Notes: generated by a model from the sequence alone, not told the origin. A stretch of DNA of 64,000 nt from Acanthacorydalis orientalis (GCA_034766995.1 CM068315.1:41338818-41402817); one strand, 5' to 3'. Shown: positions 38,840-53,300, counted from the stretch's first letter. Made by a program: numbers and translations.

Positions 38840-39300
38840 TTTGAAAATAGCGATGAGGACTTTTTCTCTACAGAAATAGAGAGAATCATAGAAATGCATT
38901 GATATGTGTTCTTGGCAACCCGTATTGGTACAAGCAACCGAAATTATTCATTGCTGACCTTGAAATTGGCCTCCTATAATGGAATCGACCCTTTGGACTG
39001 CCAAGGAACCCCTTTCTACATGTCTGGAGCTCTCTGGCTCAGAACCCTCTCTTACTTTGATTCACTAAAAGCTCTAAAAACCATCTGACAGTATTCAATC
39101 TTAATTAAGAATGAATCATGGCCCCTTATTTGCATCACTAAATATGCGAAAGCATTGCATTCCACTGGATAAGCAGTACAGTGATCTCAACTGGTACAAT
39201 GACAAAAATGAATACTGGAATTAAATTAGTCCCGAGGTCAATGAAGGTTTGATAAATCAGATTGATAAATTATGCTGTACTGAACATGATTTCTAATATT
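38840..39300. other. GC-richer island of unknown origin
   Basis: About 450 bp has visibly more G and C than its surroundings and mixed-complexity sequence. Plus-strand frames give fragments such as YNGIDPLDCQGTPFYMSG (38906-39088 open) and, in another frame, SLNMRKHCIPLDKQYSDLNW. This is suggestive of a decayed coding sequence, but no family is recognised and no frame spans the island. Confidence 0.35.
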
Positions 39301-39309
39301 TTTTCAAAC

Positions 39310-40450
39310 AGTCTCGACAAGGTATGCACATGAATCAATCTTAATTTTAATTTAAAAAAATAATTAACACTTTATTATCTACATAAAATATTAGTAACTT
39401 AAAACTCTGGGAACTGGAAAAGTCAATACAAAAAAAATACCTCCTTCAATTGTTACAAAAAGCAAAATAATTGATAAAATAAAAAAAAATTATAGGAATG
39501 CTATACATTCTCATTGATACCATTTTCAACACTATTTCCATTGTATTTAAGTTTAAAATATGGAGTATCGTCAATAAAAATGATTCATATTAATAATAAA
39601 TGCATAAAAAACATCAATACATATTCTGAGTTGTAACAATGTAGTATTTAGTACACAAATGGGTAACTTCATTTTTTTAAAAAACAAATATTGTCATAAG
39701 TACATAATTTTTGAGTATTTAATGTTTTTTTTATCCATACACCAATTTTTTGATATATGGATAAAAAAAATGGTTAGTAATCTGCAAAACTAACTGAATT
39801 TCATATTTGGAATAATTCATATTTTTCTATTTAGGACATACATACATATATATATATATATTCTATTTAGGATAAATAAATAAAATAAATTAAAAGAATA
39901 CTAAAAATCTGAAACAAGAAAACATATTTGTAATAATATATTTCATAATATGTACAATAAAAAAACAAGCACATTTTCATATAAATATATATTAATTTTA
40001 AGTGCCATTTAATATTAATAAACAAAACTGAATTATTTTCATATTATTTTCAAATCAAATGAATAAAAAAACACTGATAAAAATATATATAAATAAAATA
40101 TTTTTTTTCAAATTTTGAATTATATCACAATAATTCTTATATATAATCATTTAGGCATACATTTATAATATAATTTTTCACAAGTATTATTTTGAACACA
40201 AATCAATAAATATATTTGACATGAAAAAATATTAAAAATTTATTGAATTTTATATGGTATGTTTATGACATGTATAATTTTTGAAATTATTTTATTTATA
40301 TATGTTTGAAGCATGTGTTTATAGATGTATGAATATGTAAATGAATGATTGTATATTCTGAAAAAAATAAAAGCATTTTATTTGAATAACATTGCAGATA
40401 CTTATGATAATTTCAGCCTTATTTATATAGATAATAAAAAAATGAATAAA
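39310..40450. other. Non-coding AT-rich flank downstream of ARMH3
   Basis: Contains only short A/T runs and the distal ARMH3 3' region. Confidence 0.55.
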
Positions 40451-40620
40451 TCTTTTATTACTTGTTTTGATTTTTTAATCACTTAATAACATTAGTAAAT
40501 GATCTTTTTTACAAATCCTGTATATTCAATATATAAAACAGTATATTTCAATTATTAATGATCACTTCAAGTAACGTCTGTTGCATGTTCATCGACACAG
40601 CGGTACAAAAAGATACTATG

Positions 40621-43600
40621 CTATGATATAGATGAAAATTCTTGTAAAATAGTTTGTAGATCGAGCGATGCAAAATCTAGGTTTTGTTTTGTATCAATCA
40701 CAACACTTCTGACCATATTGGTAAAAAATGCAGTATGTTTTGGTTTTTCAGAATACCTTTCATACTGATCTAAAGAATCTTGAAGCTTAAGTGTAAGACT
40801 ATCATAATTCTTCCGAACAACATCTAAAATTTGATCTTCAGAAGGGGTTGATAATGACTGTGAATTCAACCATTGTTCAATTTTTGGTGAAAAATGTTTT
40901 ATAATAGCACGTACGTTTGTTAATGCTATATTTAATTTTGCAGCATTGTCTCTGAATTCACTGTCACCAGTTGAATAACGAATAGCTAAACAGATTTTTA
41001 ATTATTACAAACAGTACTAAATATGCATATCAAACATAATAAATAAATAAACGCTACCAATGAATAAAATTATATTTTATAAATTGGAAACAAAATATTT
41101 AAAAATATAATTATATAAATTAATTAAGTGTTAATAACTGAAAAAAATAATTATAAACTCACCCATTATATGTAAATTTTCAAAAACTGTATTCATACGT
41201 ATTATTTCATAATATAATTCATCATAACTGCCTGGTGTTGGAAGAAATGTATCACCATATGTAATAAACAAATTAAATATATTGACAACCTGTAAACATA
41301 AATTAAATATGTCCATTTTCTTTGCAAGATTATTTTCATTTTGAGTCATAAATTTAAGCAGTGTTATAAGTGCAGTCCACATTTCTTTCCACTGATAATT
41401 TAAACGAACTCTACATCGTTTTTGATAACACAGAATTCTGTGTACAATGCCAATGCAGAGAAGATATAATTCCATTGGCAACTTTTTCATCATATGACTC
41501 ATTATAAACTCAACTAATAAATCTGGAAAAAAGCAAACATTTAAACATTTTTCAGTATATAATTATTTCCATTGCAGTTTCCTTCTGTTTTTTATTTATT
41601 TCTTAAATGGAAACTATTAATAAAAAAATAAAATAAATAAATAAGTGTACAAAACAAAAATCAAATAAAAAGACTTAAACCATTTAATTTTTGTATAAAT
41701 ATAAAACTTAAAATTACTTCAATCAATTTATTTAATGTGCTGATATATTTCTAAAATGAGAAAGGTCTACAATGGCCATACATTATATCTTAATATTCTT
41801 CTTCTAATATTTTTTATAAGTTTTACCTAATAAAGTTGCTGCTAAAGGCTGACTAGGTGCAGCCCTATCAGGGGGAGGAGGTTTACGATGACGCATTGGC
41901 AATCTATGTAACTGTACTTTAAAACAGAGAGTAACATCATGCATTATTGTATTAGCATATTGGTCTTCACTGATACATCCAAGAATTACGAAACATAACT
42001 TTACAGTATTTGCACTCCATTCGGTTTTAGTATCTTGCATTACAATTGAACTAAAGAAAACAATAAAAATAAATATATATTCAATAAAGTGACAATTTAT
42101 TACAAAAATGTTTAAATATAAACCATACCAATATTGAAAGAAAGTTACAAGTAAATTTGAAGGTTGTGCCATTATGTCTATGAGATGTGCTGGAGGTGGT
42201 CTGCTTGGATCAGGAGCCACTTGTCCATAATTTAACGTATTTCCAGGTGATGGAGGTGCACTGCCTGCAGTACTACTTGTATCTGTTTGTGTCACAGCCA
42301 AAGTTGTAATAAAATTTCGATTTAAATGAATAGCTTCATACAGTGCTAGTAGAAGTGCATTATTTGCCCTATAAATTAATTTAGTAATTTTTTTAAAAAA
42401 TGTATATATTTTTTCAAATGATTATAATATACATTAAATGTTTTGTTTTTTCAATCAAAATAATTTATAAATTCTACAAAAAATAAAGTTTATTTATAAA
42501 GCATGCTGAATTATATAAAATATTTATTTAATTAACAATAATTAGAGTTTCTATGTTACAGAGATGATATATAAAATGCTAAATCATATAAATTAAAAAT
42601 GTATAATTTTTAAAAACATTTTTCTATGAAATATTATACTTTAGAACATGTTTACATTTAAAAGAAATTTTAATGTTGAAAACATTGATTTGCGAATATA
42701 ATAAAATTAAATGAATAAATTACATTAATTAAGAAATGATTACCTAATTTGTTGTGTACGGATAGCACCGTCTTCAGAAACAAACATATTACCAACAATA
42801 TTTGTTAAAGAAGATAGCCATGAGGCTGACTGTGCTTCATATTGTTGAGCTGTAAACTGCCGACAGAAATCCATTAAAGATGATGTAATAACCTGAGATG
42901 TGTAAATAATGGTGAATTAAAATCAATGTTAATATTACTAAAAATGAATTCATAACAAACAAAAATACCTGTCCATAACCATTTAAAGCTAATTCATCAT
43001 CAACAATTGATAATTTTACAATATAAGGGTTAGCAGCTTCATGTTTCCGGTAATTGACTAGTAAAGTGAGTAGAAGTAACACATCATGCCCATGAAGTTG
43101 TCGAGATGATGAAGACCGTAAAAGTTGCATCAATGATTCAAAAGTTTGTGTTACCATTACATACTCGAGGAGTGTGTTAGAACTGACATTTTCAGTGCCA
43201 GTTACAAAGACTAGTAATAATTTTAAACATAAATTTTTTAAACTATGTGGAAATTCACCTAAAACAGTACGTTAAATTGTTTGATTTTTTGCATTGAAAG
43301 TGTAAAAAAAATATATATTTAAAGATAATTAACAATCTAAATATTGAACTAAAAAATGTCTTTTAAAATTTAACAATTTGATTATGTATACCTGTTAAAA
43401 AATGATTAATATGAGTTAATAACTGTTGCATTCTTTCTTCAGCTACATCAAACCCCATTAAAATATTAATTATATCAAAACTATTTTCAATAGCAGTCTT
43501 TTTATAAATCCCGTTAACTAAAGCACATAACGTTTGCAAAGCATAAACAACCCGAATATGATGTTCATGTTCTAATGTTTCGATGCATTGTGAAAATAGG

Positions 43601-43821
43601 ATATTGATATTTTCTTTCAATGTAATCAATTGGTCACCACTAATTTTTTGTATCTCTCCTTCAAGATTAGATACTTTCGGTTTAAGTAAAAATAATTCAT
43701 CCCAAAATGTAGGGTTAGTTTTTGTTAAGTCTTCGCCTTTAAAAAAGGATTCGTACATTTGAACGACTTTCTCCTTTAGTTGTCTTTTAGAACCAGAACC
43801 GCTACGTTTTCTGGTCGTCAT
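40621..43821 (-). CDS. ARMH3: ARMH3 (C10orf76) homologue, armadillo-like helical domain protein 3, 7 exons
   Basis: Seven exons join in frame with GT..AG introns: 43821-43392, 43258-42969, 42892-42744, 42368-42129, 42050-41827, 41522-41163 and 40985-40621, giving 685 aa. The human protein is about 689 aa. Seen: the N-terminus has [12 protein letters not shown] and [13 protein letters not shown]. Exon 2 has [19 protein letters not shown], exon 5 has SIVMQDTK and [10 protein letters not shown], and exon 6 has [11 protein letters not shown] followed by [10 protein letters not shown]. The last exon has [17 protein letters not shown] and ends EFSSIS, nearly as in vertebrates. Known of the family: an armadillo-like helical protein that binds PI4KB and the Arf activator GBF1 and supports Golgi PI4P and Golgi integrity. 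It has no signal peptide and should be cytosolic. The start at 43821 opens the conserved N-terminal block. The gene lies head to head with MED24. A minus-strand AATAAA lies at 40454-40459, about 165 bp past the stop. Confidence 0.96.
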
Positions 43822-44319
43822 TTTCGTATTTTATTTATTTCAATATCCGTGAATTGTAATCTACAAACAACGTGTTGAAAGTAAATCAGTCCAGTAACAA
43901 GGAAATAATTAAAAGAAACAATTTTATATCTTACTTAAGCTAGGATAATAACCAGTTTCCCCAAATTAAATAAAATGATGCATAAAAAGTAATCATTTCC
44001 TCACATAAACGTTGTGTATTGTAAGACGTTTGACATATGCATTCAAACGTAGTAACGTTTGGCTCTAGACGTGGGTGACAGCGATACGAATATAGTTGGT
44101 TACAAATGAAAAATAAATTTGAAATTATCAATGAAACTATTTAAAATATTTTAACATTTTTAAGTCATCATAGAAATTTTCTATTTCGATTTTTTAATAG
44201 TTTTTTAAAAATTGAAATGAAAATATATGTTAATTGTAAATTGAAAGGTTATGACATTTGTTTCACAAAGTGCCCCATATATACATTTTTAAAAAGTTCA
44301 AAATCGTCACATTGTTGAA
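43822..44319. promoter_or_regulatory. Bidirectional promoter region between ARMH3 and MED24
   Basis: The two start codons are 498 bp apart and face away from each other, so both promoters and 5' UTRs must fit here unless upstream non-coding exons exist. The part around 44030-44100 is clearly richer in G and C than the flanks, as expected for a shared core promoter. No TATA box position can be separated from the AT-rich background. Confidence 0.5.
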
Positions 44320-47300
44320 ATGCTGGCGAGAAATGTGATTGTGAAGTTAACATCTTCAAATTCAGTAGTTGAAACAAAAACTACTTCGAAGACAAGTTCT
44401 CTTAAAGCTCTTTTACTAAAGGCATGGAGAGAACGATGGTCTGATTTACAATGGGGTATAAATATCAAAACAGTACGTATTAATTTAAAAAATAATAGTA
44501 AAAACATCTTCCTTAAAAAATATATTCTGTAGGTATTACCCAGAGGTGTATCAGGAGATGTATACGATCTAGCAGATTGCATTTTACAACAAGCCGTAGT
44601 CGGCAGTGGTGCAAATCAATTGGTATTGTCATATTTAAGACATAGTCTTAGTACACAATTAGTTAGTTATGCAGCAGTACTGCAGCAAATTAGTAAATAT
44701 TCACATTTTACAAAACCTCATTGCATTGCTAGTTTACTTGATTTTCTTGAATCAGTACAGGTAAATATATTTGTTTTATATATTACACAATGTATGAAAA
44801 CAAAATATACTTTCACTTATATTTCATTTACTATTTTAGCCTGGAATAACTTGTAGGGCTAAACCAGAAGAAAATATATTAGCCACATCATTAATTAACA
44901 TATGTTTGTGGCTTTTAAATGTATTGCATTATAACTTGACAAATATCGAAGCAAACAGTTATTTAATCAATCAAACTGATCTACTTGAAAAACCATGCAT
45001 TCTTCTCAATAATTTTATAGAGAATGATTTTACATCTTCAATGCTTTATTTATCAAAACACGATAATGCACGTAGGTTTTATATTTTTATATATCAATAT
45101 TTTTATAATTCAATCCATTTAAAAAAAAACTAAATTATCTGTATATAATATACAAATTGTATATACATACTAATGACTTTTTTAATAGCACAAACAAAAC
45201 GGATTTGTAGATAAATATTAACATTTTTTTATTTTATAATCAATTTTCATTTATACTAAAGCAAGTTAACATAATTTTATGCAAGTCTGATAACAAGTCA
45301 TATAATTTGAAATAAATGAACTCTATTTAATAAATATTTATTTTTATTAGATACCTATTCTGAAATTCAAACAAAATGTCAAGAGGTCAGTACATTATTG
45401 AAGCATAATGTAAATACATTTAAACCTCCTGTACCTATTGAATCAGCATTAAAAGTTCTCTCAAATTTGGAAATTGATACAATATTTTCAAATGATGAGA
45501 AACCTGAACCTATTACATATTGTATGCAAAGCTTACTTGCTATTCAAGTATTCCTAAATCCTTGCAGTGATATTAAAGTATTTGTTGCTCAATTACTCAT
45601 GATTAAGAGAATAAAAGGTGAGTTTTTATTCAAGTTTAAAAATAATATATATATATATATATCCATAACAGTAGTAATCAATTTAATATAAATTTTAAAA
45701 TATTAATCACTCTTTTAATCTCGAGATATTCATAATTTACTGTTAATATTTTATATATTACACAGGATATTCATTACCACGTTTGTACTGTGAATTAATA
45801 AGAGCTTGTTTGATGGCACTAAGTGATGTTAGTGGGACAAGAGAAAGTCAATGGGGTGCATTCACATTTCTTAAAGTACCACATATATTACAACAACTTG
45901 TTACATTAACAAAAAGTAAGTCTCATTTTTTGTCTTTATTATTAAATATTTTTAACACTTATTTACATAACAATTTCTATTAGCAACTGAAGAAAAAGAG
46001 GACTTTTCACAAGATGTCGTTGATGCTTTTGATTTATTACTTCAACATACACCATTATTAGACATTACAGATATCAAATGTTCTTGTAATTGTTTAGAGT
46101 GCTTACTTAATGAATTAAATAAACTAAATCTTGTTTCCGAAAAATATGTTAAATATTTTGCATCTAAACGTGAAGGTATTTTAAACAATTTACAAAAATT
46201 CGATCCAAATTCAGTTAACAGAGCTAGTATACCGAAGGTTATTATAAGAGCAGAACCCACATTAGCAGGAATTTTAAAGATGCTCAGCGCAGATTATGTG
46301 AAAATACAGGTTAATAATTTTTCTGTATATCTGTATATGTAAAGTCAGTTCATATTAAAAATATTGTAAAGTTTTCTTTATTTTTTAATTATATTATTTC
46401 AATATATGTTTCCAGGAAGCACTTCTAAGTATGCTGTATCAAGTGCTTAATGGTAAAAGTTTCGAGTTGATTCTTGCTGTTGCAACAGTACAAGGAAAAC
46501 TTAAACTTTTTGTATCAATGCTAATTAAATTTAATGAATATTCAATTCAACCAATGTCAAATGGTGGTTTACCAGAAGCAGCTAAAAGTGCACACACTAG
46601 AGCAATGCTTTTTGATGTTTCTTTTTTAATGCTCTGTTCAATTGTTCAAACCTATGGAACTAAAGTATATAAGTGATTTAATATACATATATATATATAT
46701 ATAATTGTTTGTATTTTTAAGATGGTAATTGAAGAAAATGGTAATTCATTTTTTGAACAATGGGTTCGAGCGTGCATGTCTGAGCCAAATAATCCGAAGT
46801 CACCTGATCATATTGTAAATCTATGTGATTCTGCCAGTGTTGATGCTTTGATAAAACAACTTAATTCACCTGATGTACCAGCAGATTTTAAATACGGGTA
46901 ATGAATATATATATATATATATACACAGATAGATATGTATGCACGTGTATATACATATAAAATACATCAATTTATTACAGGCAAACAAATTGGCATGAAG
47001 TGTGTATAAATGTACCAGGAGCAGTAAAGGAAGTTCTTTGTGCTTGGGAACGAGGAGCAATTGGTGCAACTGATGTAAAACGTGTGCTCGATGCATTAAG
47101 AGGTTCTGCTGGAGGTTGTTGTGCTTTGGCTGTCTGTGCTGCAGCATGGTTATGTGCCCACGTTCGATTAGTTCATCAAGATGCATTTCTTAAACCAATG
47201 AATATGGTACAACAGTTACTTTTAGCTAATGTGTCTAGTACACCGACAACAACTTCAGCTGGCACAGGTCAGCCTACTTCATCGGGTAATCGGAAAATTA

Positions 47301-49367
47301 ATAAAGATATCGATGTGTACATTTTACTAACAGCATGCTAATCACTTTAATAATATTGATCATATATCAGTGAATGTGTATATTCTATCATAACAAATCA
47401 TTTATATCTTTAAGATGCATTTTTTTTTTTATTCTAAAGAAAGGCTAACAGTTTTTAAATAAAGAACTTTTTTTTATTATATATAATGTCAGTTTGATAT
47501 CATTATGAAAACAAAATAAGTCTTCTTTAGAATAGAATTTTCTTCTTTTTGTAAATTGAATACAAGGTTTAAATACTATAAAAAAAACTGATATGAAAAA
47601 TTGAAAGTTTGAATAATTAACCTTTACATTAAAATATATTGCATTTAGTGACTGGTGGTCAAGGAGCTACAGTACCTGGAAATAATTGTGGAGATGATAG
47701 TCAAGATCAAGTCAGTTTCAAAGAAAGGTTAATAAATATTTAATTCAAACAATATTATTTAACTTTAATATAAAAAGTCAATCAAATTTATTATATCCTA
47801 TTTTTAAAAATAAAAAAAAATTTACTAGAAGATCTAGATTTAATATCTTGTAGAGGATTAATACTGTATTAGTAAAGTATTTATTAAATTTCTAGATCAT
47901 CTCTAATGTCTCAAATTATTCGAAAATTTCAAAGTGATATAAATCCTCCATCAGCAAAGAATAAAAGCACTTCTGTTGCACCCACAATTCCAACTGTTCA
48001 GCAACTGAAACAGTTATTTTTAGAAATACACTCAAAAGGATGGATAGGTGGAGAGTTAACCAGTAGTTTAGAGAGTTTACTTCTTATGGGAGGACCAAGA
48101 TGGTTTGTTAGTAATATGATACAGGTAACGAGTGATTTTTTAAATGTACATATATATATATATATATTTACAATTTAATATGTCTAAGTAGGAAATGTTA
48201 AAATTAAAATACATTGAAGATTTGAATAAAGCTGCTGATTTAATTTTTGCGATTTTTCATTTGGATATTGAAAGATGTACACTAGCTCTCCTATCACAAG
48301 TATTGCCTACATTTATCTTTAATAATTCACAGTAAGTATTAATACTTTCATTGATCTTTTAGTTTTGTCAACTAATATGAATTATTTTATTATCGATTAA
48401 GCAAAACTTGTTTCTCGTATTATTTAACTTATTTCTCTAAAAATCATGAACGTATAAAACTTAGTACTTCTTATTTTCTTTAGGTCAGAAATGTTAGTTG
48501 AACCTCAAAGTTCAACAATTGCAAGACTTTGTGTATACTGTATTATTGCAACAATCGAATTTCATAATTATAGTTCAACAATTCAATCAAAAAAGCGTGC
48601 AAGACGTGACTTGGAAACAGACGTAAGGGTATAGTTAAATTTGTTATTTATTTTTTGTTTTATCATCAAAGAAAAGAGGTTTTGCCTGTCTATCAATATT
48701 GCTATTACAGGAAAGTGAATTATCTCCAGCAAGTAAACTGCTACGCTTAAACGATTCAACATCAACTGAACCTAATTTAGCTCTTCCAAACATAACTCCT
48801 AATTCCCAAACAAATGGAAATAGTCAAAATGGTTCAGAGAATAGTTCAACACAATCAAACAATGGCCCTACAGGAAACAACACAACTTTTCCTCCTGGAA
48901 CTGGAAATATAATAAATAGTGCAACAAATAATACGAGTGGATTGTTAAATACAAGTGAAACCAAATACGGTTTTAATACAAGACATATTGCTGAACCGAG
49001 TTTGTGTTTAAAGGAACCATTATCGTCCGCATTACGAGAATTATTTATGGACTTTTTGAATGTTTTAAACCAGGATTCACATATAAGTTATGAAATTTAT
49101 TTCGTGTTTCAGTTTTTAAAATCATGTGTTCTTTACGGTAAAGACTTAGCAAGTGCTATATTACAAAATATGCCTCCAAATCTTGTACCAAGTTTGTTGA
49201 AATGTTTACCAGATCAATTTACATCCGAATTGTTATTAAAACTTTATGATGTATCAGTTTCAAACGAGCCTTACTTATTAAATTCTAATAAAAGTTATTT
49301 AGCCAGAGACTTGTGTATGTTACGAAACATTTATTTAAAGAAACAGGCTGCAAAGCATAATAAGTAA
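44320..49367 (+). CDS. MED24: Mediator complex subunit 24 (MED24), 14 exons
   Basis: Fourteen exons join in frame: 44320-44472, 44533-44760, 44840-45071, 45351-45617, 45766-45915, 45984-46309, 46416-46664, 46722-46897, 46981-47285, 47649-47727, 47896-48124, 48192-48331, 48484-48622 and 48711-49367, giving 1109 aa. Human MED24 is about 990 aa. Seen matches to the family: [17 protein letters not shown] in exon 1, [14 protein letters not shown] in exon 2, [17 protein letters not shown] in exon 5, [13 protein letters not shown] in exon 6, [18 protein letters not shown] in exon 7, [16 protein letters not shown] in exon 9 and [14 protein letters not shown] in exon 11. MED24 is a tail-module subunit of the nuclear Mediator co-activator of RNA polymerase II, where it links activators to the complex. 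Extra length comes from two low-complexity linkers: an S/T/G-rich one at the end of exon 9 and an N/S/T/G-rich one in exon 14 (about residues 905-970). An AATAAA is at 49570-49575. Confidence 0.95.
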
Positions 49368-50046
49368 TTTAAGACATTCCTAGCATATAGGTTGAAAATG
49401 AGAAGTTTTGTACTTTTCTTGTGAAATATATTATATAAAAATTATTCATGTATTTTTTTTATACCTAAAACCAATTTGTTCAGTAATTTTGAGTATAGCA
49501 TAATAGTTGATCAGTGAATTCTTCTTTATTTTTTATTACATTTAATAGTTTCAATTTAAAAGTATAAGAAATAAAAGAAAACGTATCTACTGAAAATAAT
49601 CTGTAGCTTTTTAATAAAAAGCTACCGATTGTTTAACTAAAATATATTTTTTTAATCTAAAATAAGTACTAAATAACATTTATTACGATTTTTATGCAAA
49701 AAAGGCTAAAAACAAATAAGAATAAAAACAAGTCAAATAAAGATAAATGTAATAAAAAAATACTTTTATATAAAAATACTATTTTTTTATAGTAAAAAAC
49801 ATATACAAAAAACAAACTGGATACCAGTTTATTTTAATACTTAACTTCAAAGCTGAAATTACAATATTCGTACACCTATTTTTGATATTAGATAAAAAAA
49901 ATATTTAAATATATGACCAATTAAAAATTATTTTAATTTTACACCTTAGTAAATATACTTATCTCAATTAATTTTTATCTAATACACAGTCACTATTTTG
50001 TTCTGTGATTAGTCACAATCACTTGAATATCATTTCAAAACAATAT
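49368..50046. other. Convergent intergenic spacer between MED24 and ATRIP
   Basis: About 680 bp between the two stop codons. It should contain both 3' UTRs. Candidate poly(A) signals are AATAAA at 49570-49575 on the plus strand for MED24 and at 49833-49828 on the minus strand for ATRIP, so the transcripts may overlap little or end close together. No reading frame or repeat of note is seen. Confidence 0.55.
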
Positions 50047-50318
50047 TTAGTCAAAATTTTGAAATGAGCTGAAGCAGATTTTTAAAATATTTTTTAACAT
50101 ATCTTGTTCTTCTAGTACCTCATATTCGTTACTCTGTTCATAATAAAGAACATACATTTCTTCATATATTGTATCTGAAATATTTTTCATGCATATATAT
50201 GTATGTATGTATATATATATATATATATTAGATATATATATATATATATATATATATTAGATATATATGTATATATATATATATATTAGATATATATGTA
50301 TATATATATATATATTAG

Positions 50319-50398
<80 letters not shown>

Positions 50399-53300
50399 TA
50401 TTGAGATTAAATTTATAATTAAAAGTTGCATACTATGTAGTGAGGTGAATTCTAACTTTTCTTTAAGCTGTCCAAATATTCGAATAACATTATGGTACTG
50501 TTTAATAATTGAAGAACTTCGGCAAATCACTTCTTGCTTCCAAAAATTCAAGATGTACAGTAATAATAAAGAATTTTTTGTAATATTCTTAAATTTTTTT
50601 ATAAGACTGAATTCTAAAAATTAAAATTCTTAATAAAATGTAAGCCAAAAAAAATTACAAAGATATAAAATCCATAATCATACCATCAATATTATACTCT
50701 TCTTCAATATATAATTCCAAAATAATCTGCAAGCATTTCAAGAAAACATACACAGTTTTCACAAAGCATAAACAACTGCAATAAAAAAATATTTAACATT
50801 ATTGAAACACAAAACTTTAAAAACATTTACTTACCTTTTTTGTTCTGTTAGAACAAGCCATGGACTTTCCATTGATAATCCATTATGAATTAAGCAAATG
50901 AGATTGTCCAATGTTTGAAGATGTATTGAAAACACTTTAGGTGTATTTAATAGCTGTATTAATGACATACTAAATATTTGTAATATACAAGAGGCTAAAA
51001 TTAAAATAAGATAAATGTTAAATACTACACAAAAATTGATTTTTTGTTTGTTTTAAGGATTACCTTTTGTAAAGTTTAGAATTCCTTCATTTTTATCTGT
51101 TTTTATTACGTTACTTTCAGAATTATGGCAGAGCAAACTTATTATCTCATTATTGTATGAAACTTTAACAAAATATTCTAATATATTATTTAAGACAGAC
51201 CAATATGGCCGTGAAAATATAATTTCCTTTAATATATCGACAATTACTTGTTTCCTATAAAAAAAAACAATTAGAATTCTATAAATGAAATAATAACATG
51301 CAATATGTTCATACCTCATATTTAAAAAATCTTGAGATTTTCCAGAAATGCTAATGAGTAATTTAGTAATAGACAATAGTAAACCATTAAATTGATGTGC
51401 TCGTCTCTGTAATATACATACGTAAATACAAAAACACACACACTTTTATATATATATATATATATAATGATAAATTTTGAAATATTACAAAACTTACAAT
51501 TTCACCAATAACTGTGACTAGTTGTAGTAAAAGATCTAAAAAGTTGTTTTGCTCACTTGAAGATATTTGTTTAGAAGTACTAGGCTGATTATTTTCTTGA
51601 TATTTTGTATTGATTTTTGTAAAATATTTGAAATTATCTCTCAAAAACACATCATCTTCAACAATTAAATTTGTTTTTCCTATAATATGATCTGATATAT
51701 ACTGATTATGTTCAGAGATTGCTGATAATAAAGCAATTATACGCCTTAATTCAATTGAATGTTCTTCGTAACATATTTCACTAAAAATATATATACATTT
51801 TTATTTAATAATATAAATATTAGATAATATAGTTATTAACCCCACTATTATAATTATTAAATAATTTATTTAACATATTATTTATTTATTTCACTTTTTA
51901 GCAAGTTGTATAATAATCTACAGAATAACAAATAAATAATTTACTGTAAGAACATAAGTCTACTAACTTAGGACTATAAACACTGGAATGTAAGTAGTTA
52001 TCACTTAAAATTTGATTTTTGCTTAAATACAAATTATCTAGGCTTCTTAACTCTTCATATTCCATTTCTTCTTTAATTTTTTCTACTAACTCTAAACTAT
52101 TTATTAATAGTTCTTTTGCAACAAAAAATATCTAAAAGTAAAGAAACATCAATTAAAAATTACATAAAATAAAAACATATACGATATATTTAAAGAAGTG
52201 TATCATTTACATTTTTTTTAAAAAAATACATATCAGACAAATCAAAATAACATTTTACCTTATTTATTGAAAACCTTGCACAATCTGAATCTAACTGTTC
52301 ATGTGTTAACTTCATTAAACTATTTAATTCATCATAAATGTATTCTACTGTTAATGGTTCTTGATTGTATATTACTGTCTGTGACAATTTCAGATCTGCT
52401 GCTTTTTCTAAGTTAAAAAAAATCTTTACTTATTTTGAAAACAATCACCAATTACAAAAATACCTATTAAACTGCAAAGAGAATCATATTGTAAAATTGG
52501 TAATGAACTCCGGTTAACAGAATGGGTATGTTTCATATCAACAATTGGCTTTTCTTGGCATGATTTTTTAAAAATTTCTGATGATATTTGGTCTTTAAGA
52601 GGATAATCTAAAACCAAAATATAATCATATTAGCTTTGTACAGAACAATTTTTTCTTTTTTTAAAAAAAATATTTATTGATTTAATAAAATAAAAAAAAT
52701 GTTCATAAACTTACATAAATCTATAGGTAAGTGCAAAACAGGAGTATGAATATTTTCTATTTGACAACTACTGTCTACTCCAGACTTAATCTTTTTTGGA
52801 AATTGTACATGAAATGAAGAGTTCAGTCGATTACTTTGGCTTGGAGAGTCTATAACTTGAACTTTAGAACTTTCTAGAGTTTTACATCTTCCTTTTAAAC
52901 TGACTATTTCCAAATCCTATATACAAAAAGTTAATTGTAACATATTTATAATTCTTAAGGAAAAAAAATTATTAACTTTTATATAAAAAACACCTTAAAT
53001 TCAGCATCCGTTTTAAGTGCATTTAATTCCTTACTTAGACCACACAATTTTTCTGTGTATTCTTGATGATGTTTTTCAGCAATTTTCAGTTTTTCAGCTC
53101 TCACTGTATCCACAACTAATCGGGTTTGCTTTAACTGATTTCTCAATATAGAGGTCTTTATTATAAAACAAATATAAAATATTTGACTAGATAATATATA
53201 ATAACAGTTCTCAAATAACACAACAAATTTCAAACTATGATAATTTTTACTTCTAAATGTAAAATATGTATATATAAGAGAAAAATAACTAACCTCTCCT

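Noticed and set aside
43940..44131. 63-codon minus-strand frame upstream of ARMH3
   Set aside because: In the shared promoter/5' region; not conserved in ARMH3 and not needed for the full-length protein.
47286..47341. Continuation of MED24 exon 9 frame to a stop at 47341
   Set aside because: A donor after TCATCGG and a downstream in-phase exon restore the conserved protein; the extension would truncate it.
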